Origin: Saccoglossus kowalevskii
Lineage: Eukaryota > Hemichordata > Enteropneusta > Harrimaniidae
NCBI RefSeq assembly: GCF_000003605.2
Contig: NW_003126894.1
Coordinates: 97,213-125,723, forward strand
Direction: 5' to 3'
Length of the DNA: 28,511 bases
Below the pieces are notes generated by a model that saw nothing but the letters and a program-made list of their open reading frames with translations, did no database searches and had not been told where the DNA came from. Positions 16,679-25,800 of this stretch are shown here, piece by piece. Position numbers and translations under genes: made by a program. Position 1 is the first letter of the stretch; the number at the start of each line of letters is the position of its first letter.

Positions 16679-16886
16679 CTGTAAAGGGGGTAATTGTTCA
16701 CTGGGTTTTAATTTAGCTTATTTCGCTGACTGGAAAAATGCGCTAAATTAAAACACAGTGAATATGTAACATTTAGCATAGAACACATTATCTAAATGAC
16801 AAAACCGTGAATTTAAAACCCACTGAATATGCCTGAAATGGTAAATCAGTGAAATTTAAACCCAGTGAAAATTAGTCATTTTACAG
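16679..16886 (-). mobile_element. 208-bp MITE, second intact copy (reverse of 5672)
   Basis: Begins CTGTAAAGG and ends TTTTACAG, flanked by TA (16677-16678 and 16887-16888). It matches the reverse complement of 5672-5877 along its length, including the CACTGGGTTT and CCGTGAATTTAAAACC blocks. Confidence 0.88.
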
Positions 16887-16992
16887 TAAGTTTTTTTATC
16901 CTACATTGAACTTTTGATGTTGTCCCTTAGTAATGATGTGTAGAAACGATGTCTTTTGTTCATTTACGTAGTTAACCTTTTTAATGCTTGCC

Positions 16993-17042
16993 NNNNNNNN
17001 NNNNNNNNNNNNNNNNNNNNNNNNNNNNNNNNNNNNNNNNNN
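16993..17042. other. Assembly gap (50 N)
   Basis: Run of 50 N, probably a scaffolding placeholder, so the true length is unknown. It lies in the 5' flank of UHMK1, where a non-coding exon could be hidden. Confidence 0.99.
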
Positions 17043-17417
17043 TCTATTTCTTACACTAGGTACTAACCGATACAGTACAGTACAGCAAATATTGTTACTT
17101 ACAGCAATATGATCCTGACAAAAAAATCTTATTGCTGTGTTGCAGGTACAGTGGTGATAATGACAATAAAATGAAAATATTGAAAACTCAATGAATTACA
17201 GTAATTATGTTACTATGAGTAATTATGGATCAAAGTGAAAGTAAATGAAGGAAAACTTAAGGTATGCAACTTTCTTGACCATAAGTGACAATGTGCAATA
17301 ACAAATCCATTGAAATTCAGGATTCTATTAACATTTCCATTTGTACGTAAACCAATCTTGTTCATGTGTTTTCCATGTGTTATGTTTGTGTATTAGGGAG
17401 AGAAAAATAATTCTGGT

Positions 17418-17649
17418 ATGTCTACTAAAGAATTTGGTGATTTTGCCATCGGGGATATTCTAAACAATGTCTGGTGTATTGTAAGGACACTGGGTAAAGG
17501 AACATGTTGTATAGTGTATGAAGTGAAGTCACATGACTGTATTGGTGCCGTCAAGGTTTACAAGAAAGAAGAGAAATATCTTCCAGTGTACTACAGAGAA
17601 CTGAATATTTTACGCTTATTACACAAGGATGCTAAAATTACCAGTATAG
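17418..17649 (+). CDS. UHMK1: UHMK1 coding exon 1 (kinase N-lobe)
   Basis: Residues 1-77 plus one base of codon 78. Contains the glycine-rich loop, K46 and E61 (YYRELNILRLL). Ends before GTACAG; reading on through the donor adds no homologous residues. Confidence 0.92.
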
Positions 17650-20600
17650 GTACAGTATGTAATAATAATATTATGATGTTGTTAAAAAAATACACTGTAT
17701 TGTACAGTGAAGGTTCTAAGGCTTGGTTATTCTGATTTCATATTAAATAATTCCCTATATAAATATATGAAATGTTTAATATTATGAAGTTATTATGAGA
17801 ATACATCAAAGTATAGAGTATGCGCAGTGGAGGTTGATGCAACGTTGTACTGTCTGAGTGCATATTTTGTTTGTTTTCACAGTTAAACTCTACAGTCATT
17901 TTATACACAAAGGCCATCCATGTCTGGTATTTGAGTTGCTACATTTTGGATTAAGACAGATAATCTATAAGAACAATGATGACAGCTTATCCCTGTATGT
18001 CATCCAATCTTTAGCCAAGGATTTACTCCAATCTGTGGATTATATTCACAGTAAAGGATTAATACATGCTGATATTAAACCTGATAATCTACTTTGGTCT
18101 GTACAGGATGGATGTATTAAAGTCATAGACTTTGGTCTCTGTATGCAACAAGGAAATCAGGTAAGAATGACTTATTCCTCATGAGAATAGTATTTGTACT
18201 GTTTATCCACAGTCCCTCTATCCTCTAGAGGGACTGTGGTTTATCTTTGTTTTTTGTATTGTTCACCAATTGCTTTAAGTGTATTGCGTATTACATATTT
18301 GCACACACCTGAACTGAATGTCTATGAACCCTAACCCTAACCCTGTAAGTTTCAGTGTTTGTATATTGTCATGGAAGTTTGAGGAAAAAAATCACCAGAA
18401 TGTCAAGATGCCATCAATTGTTTCATACCTGATCTGATGTCATTCCAACTCATTTTAATTTACAATTTGTTTCATTTTAATTCAGAAAGATAGCCATTGT
18501 TAGTGCCTATTCAGGTGCAGTCAAAAAACATAGATTTATGGAGTGACCTCTAAGTATTCGTTCACCTGTATCTTATACATGATTGGCCAATCACATTCAA
18601 ACTTCACACATGCATTTCATGATACATACATGTATACACATCCATTTGCTAAAAATTCATCAAGTATTACTGTCATTCAAGATATAAATCTCAGTCATAT
18701 ATGAATGGATTATATTGTGGTACATACATTTGACATTGATTAAAAATGGCCAACTGGTGGCCATTTTGTTTTTAAGGAATTCTTTTCTGGAGCCATATGT
18801 CTGATATGCCGTGACTGTTTATGTTCAAACTTTATATATGTATCATAACACAAATATGCACGTAATTTGTTTGACAATATGATTCAAAATGGCTGAAAAG
18901 TTGCCATTTTAATGTTAAAAATTCCTTCATCAAAATCAGATCAAACATCTCTCCTGACCCAAAACTTGGCCATACATAGCTATCATTTACATACATTGAA
19001 CATAATTGAACCTTGATGAACATCATTTTCTTTTTTCTGATCTATTTCTAAATACAATACAACTGTATATTAATAATGAATTCATTGCATCCTTATAAAT
19101 AGTTTCCATGGTGACATGTTAGTAATAAAGTACAATACATATAAAACTAAAGTAAAAGTAAAATGTCAGTTATTGTTATTTCTGATTTCAAATATTTTGT
19201 ATAAGTATTCACCAACTTGTCTTATTAGTACGTCTTCTCTTGAAGTCATAATGTTTTTATGAGTATTGGAACATCACTTTTTAATTCTTCTGGAATATTG
19301 ATGTTATTAAATAACTTTTGTCTTTCTGTCTGGGAACATTGCTTACAGATTCTGTCTTCTAAAGGTGTTTTGGGTTGGGTATGCCTACCTTTCTCTATTT
19401 TATTACATGACTGCTTATTCCGAAATGAGTCATTATGGTTTTATGTTTCAGATTACATAAGAGCAAATATGGTTCAAAAGTGTATGAGTCTTTAAACTTT
19501 ATATACGTTCTCAGTTTTCTATTATCATTTGTTACACTCAACTTCCAGAACTCTACATACCCCGGTACATGAACGTCTGCTGGACATTTTGTATTGACAA
19601 ATATTTTTCCAGAGCCATTTCTCTGACTTACCTTGATATATAGAAATCAAACTTTTCACCAACATTATACATCCTATCACACATGTTGACATGCATTTGT
19701 TATAAATTTGAACAAATGAAACTGTCATGTCATCCATTTTTTCGACTCACTAAATTTGGTACAAAGACAAGAGATAACAATAATCATAGGCATAACTACT
19801 TGTTTTTTGCTTCAAGGATATTTTCTTGACATCCTTCCCCCTTTTTGTCCTTTTGAGTCTGCCAATCGGATCAAATTTCAAAAAGTCAATGAAGTAATTA
19901 TTTAATTTTCTTTCCTCATTTTTCTTTACAGGAATATTGTCATCAAATTCAAAGCCTTTGTTATCAATGTCCTGAAGCCAAACGATGGAACACTTTTATA
20001 TGTAAAAATCCTGAAGTATTCGTTGGTGGTCCTATATGTGGTCCAGCTGCAGATATATGGACCATTGGGTGTGTCTTGGTATATATGTATACAGCACATA
20101 AATTATTTGGTAAAGATGATGTACCTGAGAATGGATGTGACAAATGTCAGGTTTGTATTAAATAATAGATCAAAATGAATCAATGGGTTCCATTAGAAAA
20201 CAATCTCAATGAGTGATGAATATGAATAATATCTGCAGGGATTTTTTAAACAAGGGAACCAGGGGTGCAGCGCCCTCATGCCATAGCCATGCGCCCCTTA
20301 CCCTGGGGAGCAGATCCTCTGGCAACCATAAAAGTCTGATTGACCAGGGATCACATGTGGCCACAGTCTTCAACTGTGACCTGTCTGATAGTAATTTTGG
20401 CCCCAAGGAAGCAATAGAATGCTCTATTTTAATTTAGAATTATCAAAAACTGCACACCCTGGTAGGGGTCTCCCCCACTTGGTGGCGCCTCTGAAATACA
20501 GTGCTCCCTCTTGCAGTTTTTTCTAGAAAAACCCCTGGTTCAGGAGTTCTATCAGACCGCCCTCACACCTGAGCTTGCACCTTCTTACCAAACCTAGAAC

Positions 20601-23600
20601 AGTCATTAGATTATAATCAGTTCTAACAAATTTAGAGTGTTACCAATGGTAACAAAGGTGTACTCTCTCTTAAAAACGCCTGCATTAAAAAAAAAAATCC
20701 CAGACCTGATACCATGATAGTTGGCAAGCCAAATGTCTAATGTAACTAAAACTTGTCTTAAATTCACAAAATAATTGGTCTTAAAGGGTGATGGTTGTCT
20801 CATCGCTCATGTGAAACATTTGTATTGGTAAACATTGATTTTCCCACAATCCACAATTGCTTCTCTAATGGAAATCACAGATACTAGTTTTGACCTGGCC
20901 GCACTAATTACTATATCTTGCACTAATTACTATATCTTGCACTAATTACTTGCCAGTGACTCATTTGATTCCTTACATGCAATCACCTAAAAAATTATCT
21001 TATTAAAGCTTCGCATTGTCTCAGTCAAAATCTTTGTTTATATTGGACCCATAACTCGTGCATGTACAATTAACAATCACTGCCCTTTAACAAAGCTGAA
21101 ACCCCTCATGGATTCCTGTCAAAATGAATGGCAAAAAGTGGTTTTAGCAGGTGATGAGTTAAGACCAATTATTTTGTGAATTTAAGACCAATTTCAAGAG
21201 ACATTGGACATTTGTAGGTTTATTTACTATTATTCATGTTTTGAAATTTGATCTAATACACATAGAATATGTATGTTTCTAATGCTTTTTATGATAATTT
21301 AGGTTTGTGATTCCACTCTAAGATGTGAGTATGAAGTGTTAGTTGACTCTGTAATTAAACCAAGACAACATGATGATGACATCCCAAATCAAAATGCAAT
21401 CATGTCAGATTTCAGAGATCTAGTGCAAAGGTAATATCACAGTTTATCACATGCATAAATTTATAGTATGACATAATACAGAACAGATCGAAAAGGTGTA
21501 TAACATAGTTTAACATCATATGCTGCCAAAGGGGGAGGTATGTCTGTATGTGGAAACTAAAAAAGCAAAATCTTAAATCAACTGAGCAAATTTTTATGAA
21601 ATTTAGTTTGATTAGTTTTGGGGTTATTTTCGTGCATATTAAGTAGTTATTCATCATTCAAATCAAATGGTTAGTTGGTGCTGACTCACTGCCGACTCCA
21701 CCAACCCTTGCGGGATCAGCCTGGGTAAACACGTATTTTATGTTAAACAAATGGCCAAGTTTGATGCGCCTGTTGGAAAGGCGGCCAATCAGACAATGTG
21801 TTAACATTGCGCAGTAAGCTAAAAAACAAAATGTTGGAAATGGTGACATGTAGCACGGTTACTTCAAAATTCTTCTAGTAACCATGCATGTAGAGTGTGT
21901 TTAGATTGTTTGCCAAACCCAAAAAAACGGCAAAGCATTTTTTCACCCAGTTTTCCACAATTTGTTATGCCAACGTTGCAAAGTAACAAATATTTATGTC
22001 GACTATGTTTCACAGGCTGTCACTGTCATACATAACACTAATATGTGAATTTGATGTAATTATATAAAATAAAATATATAATAGATGAAAAAATACGCTC
22101 TGTTTACCATTCTAACTTGATTGGTATGTTATAAAACATGAACCAAAATGTCCACCATCTGCACCACGTGTAGACAAAAATTCTAATGCCAAATTTGTTG
22201 GTCAAAAAATACAAAGTGAAAGTTATGGCTTAAGCTTTTCACATTTGTATAAATGTGATCTATGTTTGATATCATACAGTGTAGTGCTACTCCTATAGTT
22301 TAATGTGATATGTTCTGGTGGCGCACTACTTACGCATTAACATTATTCCATTGCTATAGAATGTTGTGTTGTCATAGTGACCACAGAATTACTGCAACTG
22401 ATGCCCTGCATCATCCATTTTTTCAACATCATCTACAAGCCAGTTATAAAGACATGTTATTATTTCCGACACGAATATTGCGATTACTCAATACAGTGGA
22501 ACAAAAAGACTTAGATGATGAGTATCAAGGTACGACTGCACTCTTTTTCCTCAATATCTGAACAGTTTATGGTTTCACTGATTGTTTTTGTTCATTTCTA
22601 GGTCCAAATGTGAACTACCGGTAGATTAGTTCTTATTCATGCCTTGTTTGTTTGTTTATTTGTCTGTCTCAGCCATTTTAATCTCCTCTTCAGCATTAAT
22701 GGATTTTGACCTGTAGTGATGTAGTTGTGCCAAACACAACATGGCTGCTGCGTTACCACTGGTTGCCTGGCAATGGTCACAAAACAAATAAAGTCAGTAC
22801 TGTAGGCATCAAATTTCTGCAGTATCACACATACATATTTACCCAATTTTTGAATTTTGTTTTATTTCTAAATGCCAACCCATTAAATTGTTGGATCATC
22901 TTTGCCTACCAACTGGTTTATTATTTTTTTTGTTAAATAATCAATGAATGACCAATTATCAGATTGTTTTATGTATTTGACACCTGCCCTCAGATATTAT
23001 ATTATATATACATATTTACAAAGGTACATGAAGTCACTTTTTATGGTCATGCTACCATTGCAGGCACATGGTTAACCTTTTCACCACCAGACTTTCTCAC
23101 ACAAATTTTTCTGTACTTTTTTCTTATATTTTTCAATATTTCTGTAAATGAAATTTGGCTATTTTTTACCAAATTTTTTGAAGGAAAGATTATAAACAGG
23201 ACTATTTTGTGTATTTGTGATGAAAAAGAGGTAACTGGAGGTGTAAAGGTCAAGTGGGCAGATGGATAATCAGACATTTTATTTGGCACAAAAATAAAGG
23301 AAAGAACAATATTTATTATATTGAAATGCGATACAAATGTAGAAACGCATCAGACAACCAATAACAGTTTCCACAAACCACCATAGACCAAGTGCCTAGA
23401 GTCACAGTCACAGTCAGCTGGCACACACGTGATAACAAGCTGAGCTGGAATGACAATTTTTGGTAAATATCGCATTTATTTTATTATCATTTGTGCGCCA
23501 GCTGACTGTGGATTACATCATCTTGTCTTGAATTTTCACATACAGCATTGGGAGTTCCTTATCACTTTTTTTTCTCACCTTTGATATGATTCACAGATAT

Positions 23601-24190
23601 TGTTGATGATATTAAAGAAGAATGTGAGAAATATGGGCATGTTAATAAATTAGTGATACCACGATATGGACAAGGAATTGATAAGGTATATATTGTAATG
23701 TATCCAATATATGATTAAACTGAATTCAAGATTGGTTCACTTACTGAAGATACAATTATTGGATTAACTTAGAAATGGTTAAGAAACAAAGTACCTAGTT
23801 TAACCGTTTCACCACCAGACTTTCTCACTTTCCATTTTTTTTTTTTTCTAATATTTCTGGAAATGAACCCTAATTTTGGAGCCAACTGATGAAATTTGAG
23901 CCAATTTCAGTTTTTACTTTTTGTCCCAATCTTCAGAAATGAAAAGGGCAAAACGGAACTATTTTGTGATGAATAGAGGGAACTGGTGGTGAAAAGGTCA
24001 ATAGTTATTAGGAGAATCATGTTACAATGAGAAACTTATCTGTATATCATTCTAGGTGTATATTGAATTTGATGATTCTACCAGCTGTGAAGAAGCACAG
24101 CATTGCATGATGGGAAAATACTTTAATGGTAGAACTGTGATTACAACATACTTTCCAATCAAGCTATTCAAAGATGGTGATTATTATTAA
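17418..24190 (+). CDS. UHMK1: KIS-type serine/threonine kinase with C-terminal U2AF homology motif (7 coding exons)
   Basis: Joined exons 17418-17649, 17883-18160, 19932-20150, 21303-21430, 22360-22529, 23597-23685 and 24056-24190 give 1251 nt, 416 codons, all introns GT-AG (human protein 419). Kinase domain about 18-310: LGKGTCCIVY loop (25-34), AVK lysine K46, E61 of the C helix, HAD catalytic loop (D141, N146), DFG D160, CPE (183-185) in place of APE, DIW at 211-213, R295 of subdomain XI. The C-terminal third (about 338-416) is a UHM, an RRM-like fold that binds tryptophan-containing ligand motifs of splicing factors: EECEKYGHV, VYIEF and KYF in the R-X-F place. HAD instead of HRD is shared with vertebrate KIS. 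Vertebrate KIS phosphorylates SF1, stathmin and p27Kip1; substrates here are inferred. An in-frame TAG 21 nt upstream supports the start. Confidence 0.94.
17883..18160 (+). CDS. UHMK1: UHMK1 coding exon 2 (hinge, catalytic loop, DFG)
   Basis: Follows TTTTCACAG, ends before GTAAGA. Residues 78-170: CLVFELL hinge, IHADIKPDNLLW catalytic loop, IKVIDFGL, ending at MQQGNQ (human KEGNQ). Confidence 0.96.
18208..18238. mobile_element. 31-bp palindrome with 7-bp target duplication (UHMK1 intron 2)
   Basis: Arms CACAGTCCCTCTA and TAGAGGGACTGTG around TCCTC. GTTTATC flanks both sides (18201-18207 and 18239-18245), an exact 7-bp duplication. Related in sequence and structure to 12897 and 13688. Confidence 0.8.
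18327..18344 (+). repeat. Short interstitial telomere-like repeat
   Basis: AACCCTAACCCTAACCCT, three copies of the metazoan telomere hexamer CCCTAA, in UHMK1 intron 2. Confidence 0.9.
18560..19020 (+). repeat. Degenerate ~145-bp tandem repeat with AAAATGGC inverted cores (UHMK1 intron 2)
   Basis: Units recur with a core AAAATGGCC...GGCCATTTT (18744-18768) and AAAATGGC...GCCATTTT (18889-18912), followed by AATTCyTT and a TTCAAACTT-type phrase. An earlier partial unit is near 18590-18660. Confidence 0.55.
19583..19740 (+). repeat. Detached further unit of the ~145-bp repeat
   Basis: ACATTTTGTATTGACAAATATTTTTCCAGAGCCATT through AATCAAACTTTTCACC aligns with 18763-18835 of the tandem block, about 800 bp away. 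Confidence 0.45.
19932..20150 (+). CDS. UHMK1: UHMK1 coding exon 3 (activation and P+1 loop, C-lobe)
   Basis: 219 nt after TTTCTTTACAG, ending before GTTTGT. Residues 171-243. YQCPEA (181-186) aligns with human YRAPEA and AADIWTIGCVLVYMYTAHKL with human AVDLWSLGIILLEMFSGMKL. Confidence 0.93.
20235..20550. repeat. GC-rich island, probable unclassified transposon (UHMK1 intron 3)
   Basis: Clearly more GC-rich than the surrounding intron. GAACCAGGGGT at its left end and ACCCCTGGTTC at its right end are inverted copies near each margin, each close to a TTTTTTCTAG/TTTTTTAAAC-like tract. Suggests a foldback or non-autonomous element. No coding sequence is seen. Confidence 0.4.
20730..21214. mobile_element. 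485-bp inverted-repeat element (UHMK1 intron 3)
   Basis: Arms 20730-20784 and 21159-21214 are inverted copies; the inner 27 bp including CTTAAATTCACAAAATAATT match perfectly, the outer parts with several mismatches. The termini are CAAATGTC/GGACATTTG. No target duplication was seen. It encloses the 19-bp tandem repeat. Confidence 0.65.
20901..20950 (+). repeat. 19-bp tandem repeat, 2.6 copies
   Basis: GCACTAATTACTATATCTT twice, then a partial third unit, with no mismatches. Confidence 0.95.
21303..21430 (+). CDS. UHMK1: UHMK1 coding exon 4
   Basis: 128 nt after ATAATTTAG, ending before GTAATA (phase 2). Residues 244-286 with an acidic stretch HDDDIPNQ and FRDLVQR, matching human HLRDLIKS. 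Confidence 0.88.
21431..22359. other. UHMK1 intron 4, no element recognised
   Basis: AT-rich intron. Minus-strand open frames at 21412-21657 and 21658-21849 have no recognisable features. No repeat was identified by eye. Confidence 0.35.
22360..22529 (+). CDS. UHMK1: UHMK1 coding exon 5 (end of kinase domain, linker)
   Basis: 170 nt after ATTGCTATAG, ending before GTACGA (phase 1). Residues 286-342: MLCCHSDHRITATDALHHPF (human MLHDDPSRRIPAEMALCSPF) then MLLFPTRILRLLN (human MLPTPVLRLLN). Confidence 0.93.
23072..23253. mobile_element. Inverted-repeat MITE (ACCTTTTCACCACCAG family), copy 1, UHMK1 intron 5
   Basis: Starts TTAACCTTTTCACCACCAGA and ends CTGGAGGTGTAAAGGTCAA, the inverted form. 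182 bp. Interior shared with 23800-24001 (TTTCTAATATTTCTG-like, GGACTATTTTGTG). Flanks ATGG and GTGG give at best a decayed duplication. Confidence 0.75.
23409..23510. mobile_element. 102-bp inverted-repeat element CACAGTCAGCTGG, UHMK1 intron 5
   Basis: Termini CACAGTCAGCTGGCACACAC and the inverted GTGCGCCAGCTGACTGTG extend about 27 bp imperfectly (also TGATAA/TTATCA). Interior AATATCG and GCTGAGCTGGAATGACAATT match 3132-3454. No exact flanking duplication was found. Shares terminal CACAGTC with the short palindromes at 13688 and 18208. Confidence 0.75.
23597..23685 (+). CDS. UHMK1: UHMK1 coding exon 6 (start of UHM)
   Basis: 89 nt after GATTCACAG, ending before GTATAT. Residues 343-372: DIVDDIKEECEKYGHVNKLV, close to human VVEDVKEECQKYGPVVSLLV. 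Confidence 0.94.
23800..24001. mobile_element. Inverted-repeat MITE (ACCTTTTCACCACCAG family), copy 2, UHMK1 intron 6
   Basis: Starts TTAACCGTTTCACCACCAGA and ends CTGGTGGTGAAAAGGTCAA; 202 bp. TAGT flanks both sides (23796-23799 and 24002-24005), a probable 4-bp target duplication. Ends 54 bp before the last UHMK1 exon. Confidence 0.78.
24056..24190 (+). CDS. UHMK1: UHMK1 coding exon 7 (end of UHM, stop)
   Basis: Follows CATTCTAG and ends at TAA. Residues 373-416: VYIEFDDS, EEAQHCMMGKYFNGR, VITTYFPIKLFKDGDYY. K393-Y394-F395 occupies the R-X-F motif of UHMs (human RMF). Confidence 0.93.
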   Translation: MYIEFDDSTSCEEAQHCMMGKYFNGRTVITTYFPIKLFKDGDYY

Positions 24191-25495
24191 TAAGTCTGGT
24201 AGGTGCAGTCAATATCTTTGATCAGAAATCTTTTCTACACTCAATTCAACCCATACTGTTGTCAATATCTCATAAATCCTTGCTGTACCAAACTCAGCCC
24301 ACTTCTCTGGTCCAAAACCCATATTGACAAGAACTACTGTAATAGACAATGATCAAAAACAACTTGAATATTACTTCATTATTTTTACTCATGAATAATC
24401 AAATCATAACTTAAATAAATGGCTTGTTACCACTGATTGAAATATGACTTGCGCCCTCATTAGTATGAAATTACTTTGTTTGTCATGTTTAACATATAAT
24501 AGTCAAATTTAATCAGTGTCTTTAATTGGTTTCAACTTTTTTGTTCAATTTTTTCAATTATTTAATTTCAGTAGCTTGGTATATTGGTGAGACAATGGTC
24601 ATACTTCATAACCCATTTGAATTAATGTATGAATTGTTATGTCATTGACATAATCATACCATGTACACAAACAATTCAATGATTAAATAAGTAAATATAT
24701 TGTTATCCTGTCATCTAAACGGTTTATTCTTTATGTGTGCCTGACTACAACATGCTATGCACTGTATTTTGTTTACTTCTCAGCTTTCTCCCAGTGTGAA
24801 AGTTTTTGAGTTTGAAAATTGAAGAATGCAAACTACCTCGTAACAATTAGAACTTTGTATCCACTTTCACCTTGATGCTGCAATGCATAGGGGATATACA
24901 AACTGAATTATGTTTCCAGGACGATAATTGAAATACCAAGATATAGTAAAATGCTATAATATAAGATGATTGTACTTAGCAGAGACAAATCCTGGCCATA
25001 TGATCAGTTTATGAATGACACGAAAGCAAAACTGTGCTCACATGACCATTGTAGTGACATGTGATGCCAGCATATGTCAAACGTTTGACAGTTTCCAAAG
25101 ATGGTATTTACATGCATACAAAAGTGTTTTAGGGTAATTCCTGTGATGGTTTGACTAAATCTAAGGACTCTAAGGTGTATAATGCACATTGTGATCAGAT
25201 CAAAACTTGTAATCATACTTGCCACCCAGAGAGTGCATTAAGTTATGAGAATTCACCAATGCCTTCTAATTATAAATATTAAGGAATATATCATGATTTT
25301 TAAAAATGATTCTCTCAAGGCATTGCTGTTAAAGTTGTTTGTAACCATTGCATGAAATCCCTAGGTCATGAATACCAGCCTACCATTATTGTGATTACAA
25401 AACCAAGAAGACATGCTACAGATAAAACTAAAAGCACAACAAATTGAAACACAGAAATTTATAAAAGATTACCCAGAATACACCTGAAATTCAGT
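24191..25495 (+). other. Probable UHMK1 3' UTR and flank
   Basis: AT-rich, no gene recognised. The first AATAAA is at 24414-24419, 224 nt after the stop; another is near 25850. Vertebrate UHMK1 transcripts have long 3' UTRs, so either could be used. Confidence 0.4.
24414..24419 (+). terminator. Candidate UHMK1 polyadenylation signal AATAAA
   Basis: First canonical hexamer after the UHMK1 stop. Unsupported beyond position; later hexamers also exist. Confidence 0.3.
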
Positions 25496-25800
25496 TTGTA
25501 TATTCCATATGGGTGATATATTCAATGTGAGCAGTATAGTCAATACAAGTGGTATAATTAATACAGGTGATATATTCTATACACGTAGTATATTTCATAT
25601 AAGTGGTCTATTCCATATGGGTGGTCTATTGAATACATGTATGGTTGATATATTCTAAACGTGTGGTATATTCTAAACAGGTGGTATATTTAAAATGGTT
25701 TGTATATTGAAAACTGGTGGTATATTCTATAATGGTGGTATATTCCAAATAGGTGATATATAGGATTGGTATATTCTACACGGCTGGTATATTCTATGAA
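25496..25800 (+). repeat. Degenerate ~20-bp tandem repeat (GGTGGTATATTC...)
   Basis: About 14 units of a GGTGGTATATTCTAAACA-like sequence, lengths roughly 16-25 bp, best preserved near 25660-25800. Confidence 0.85.
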
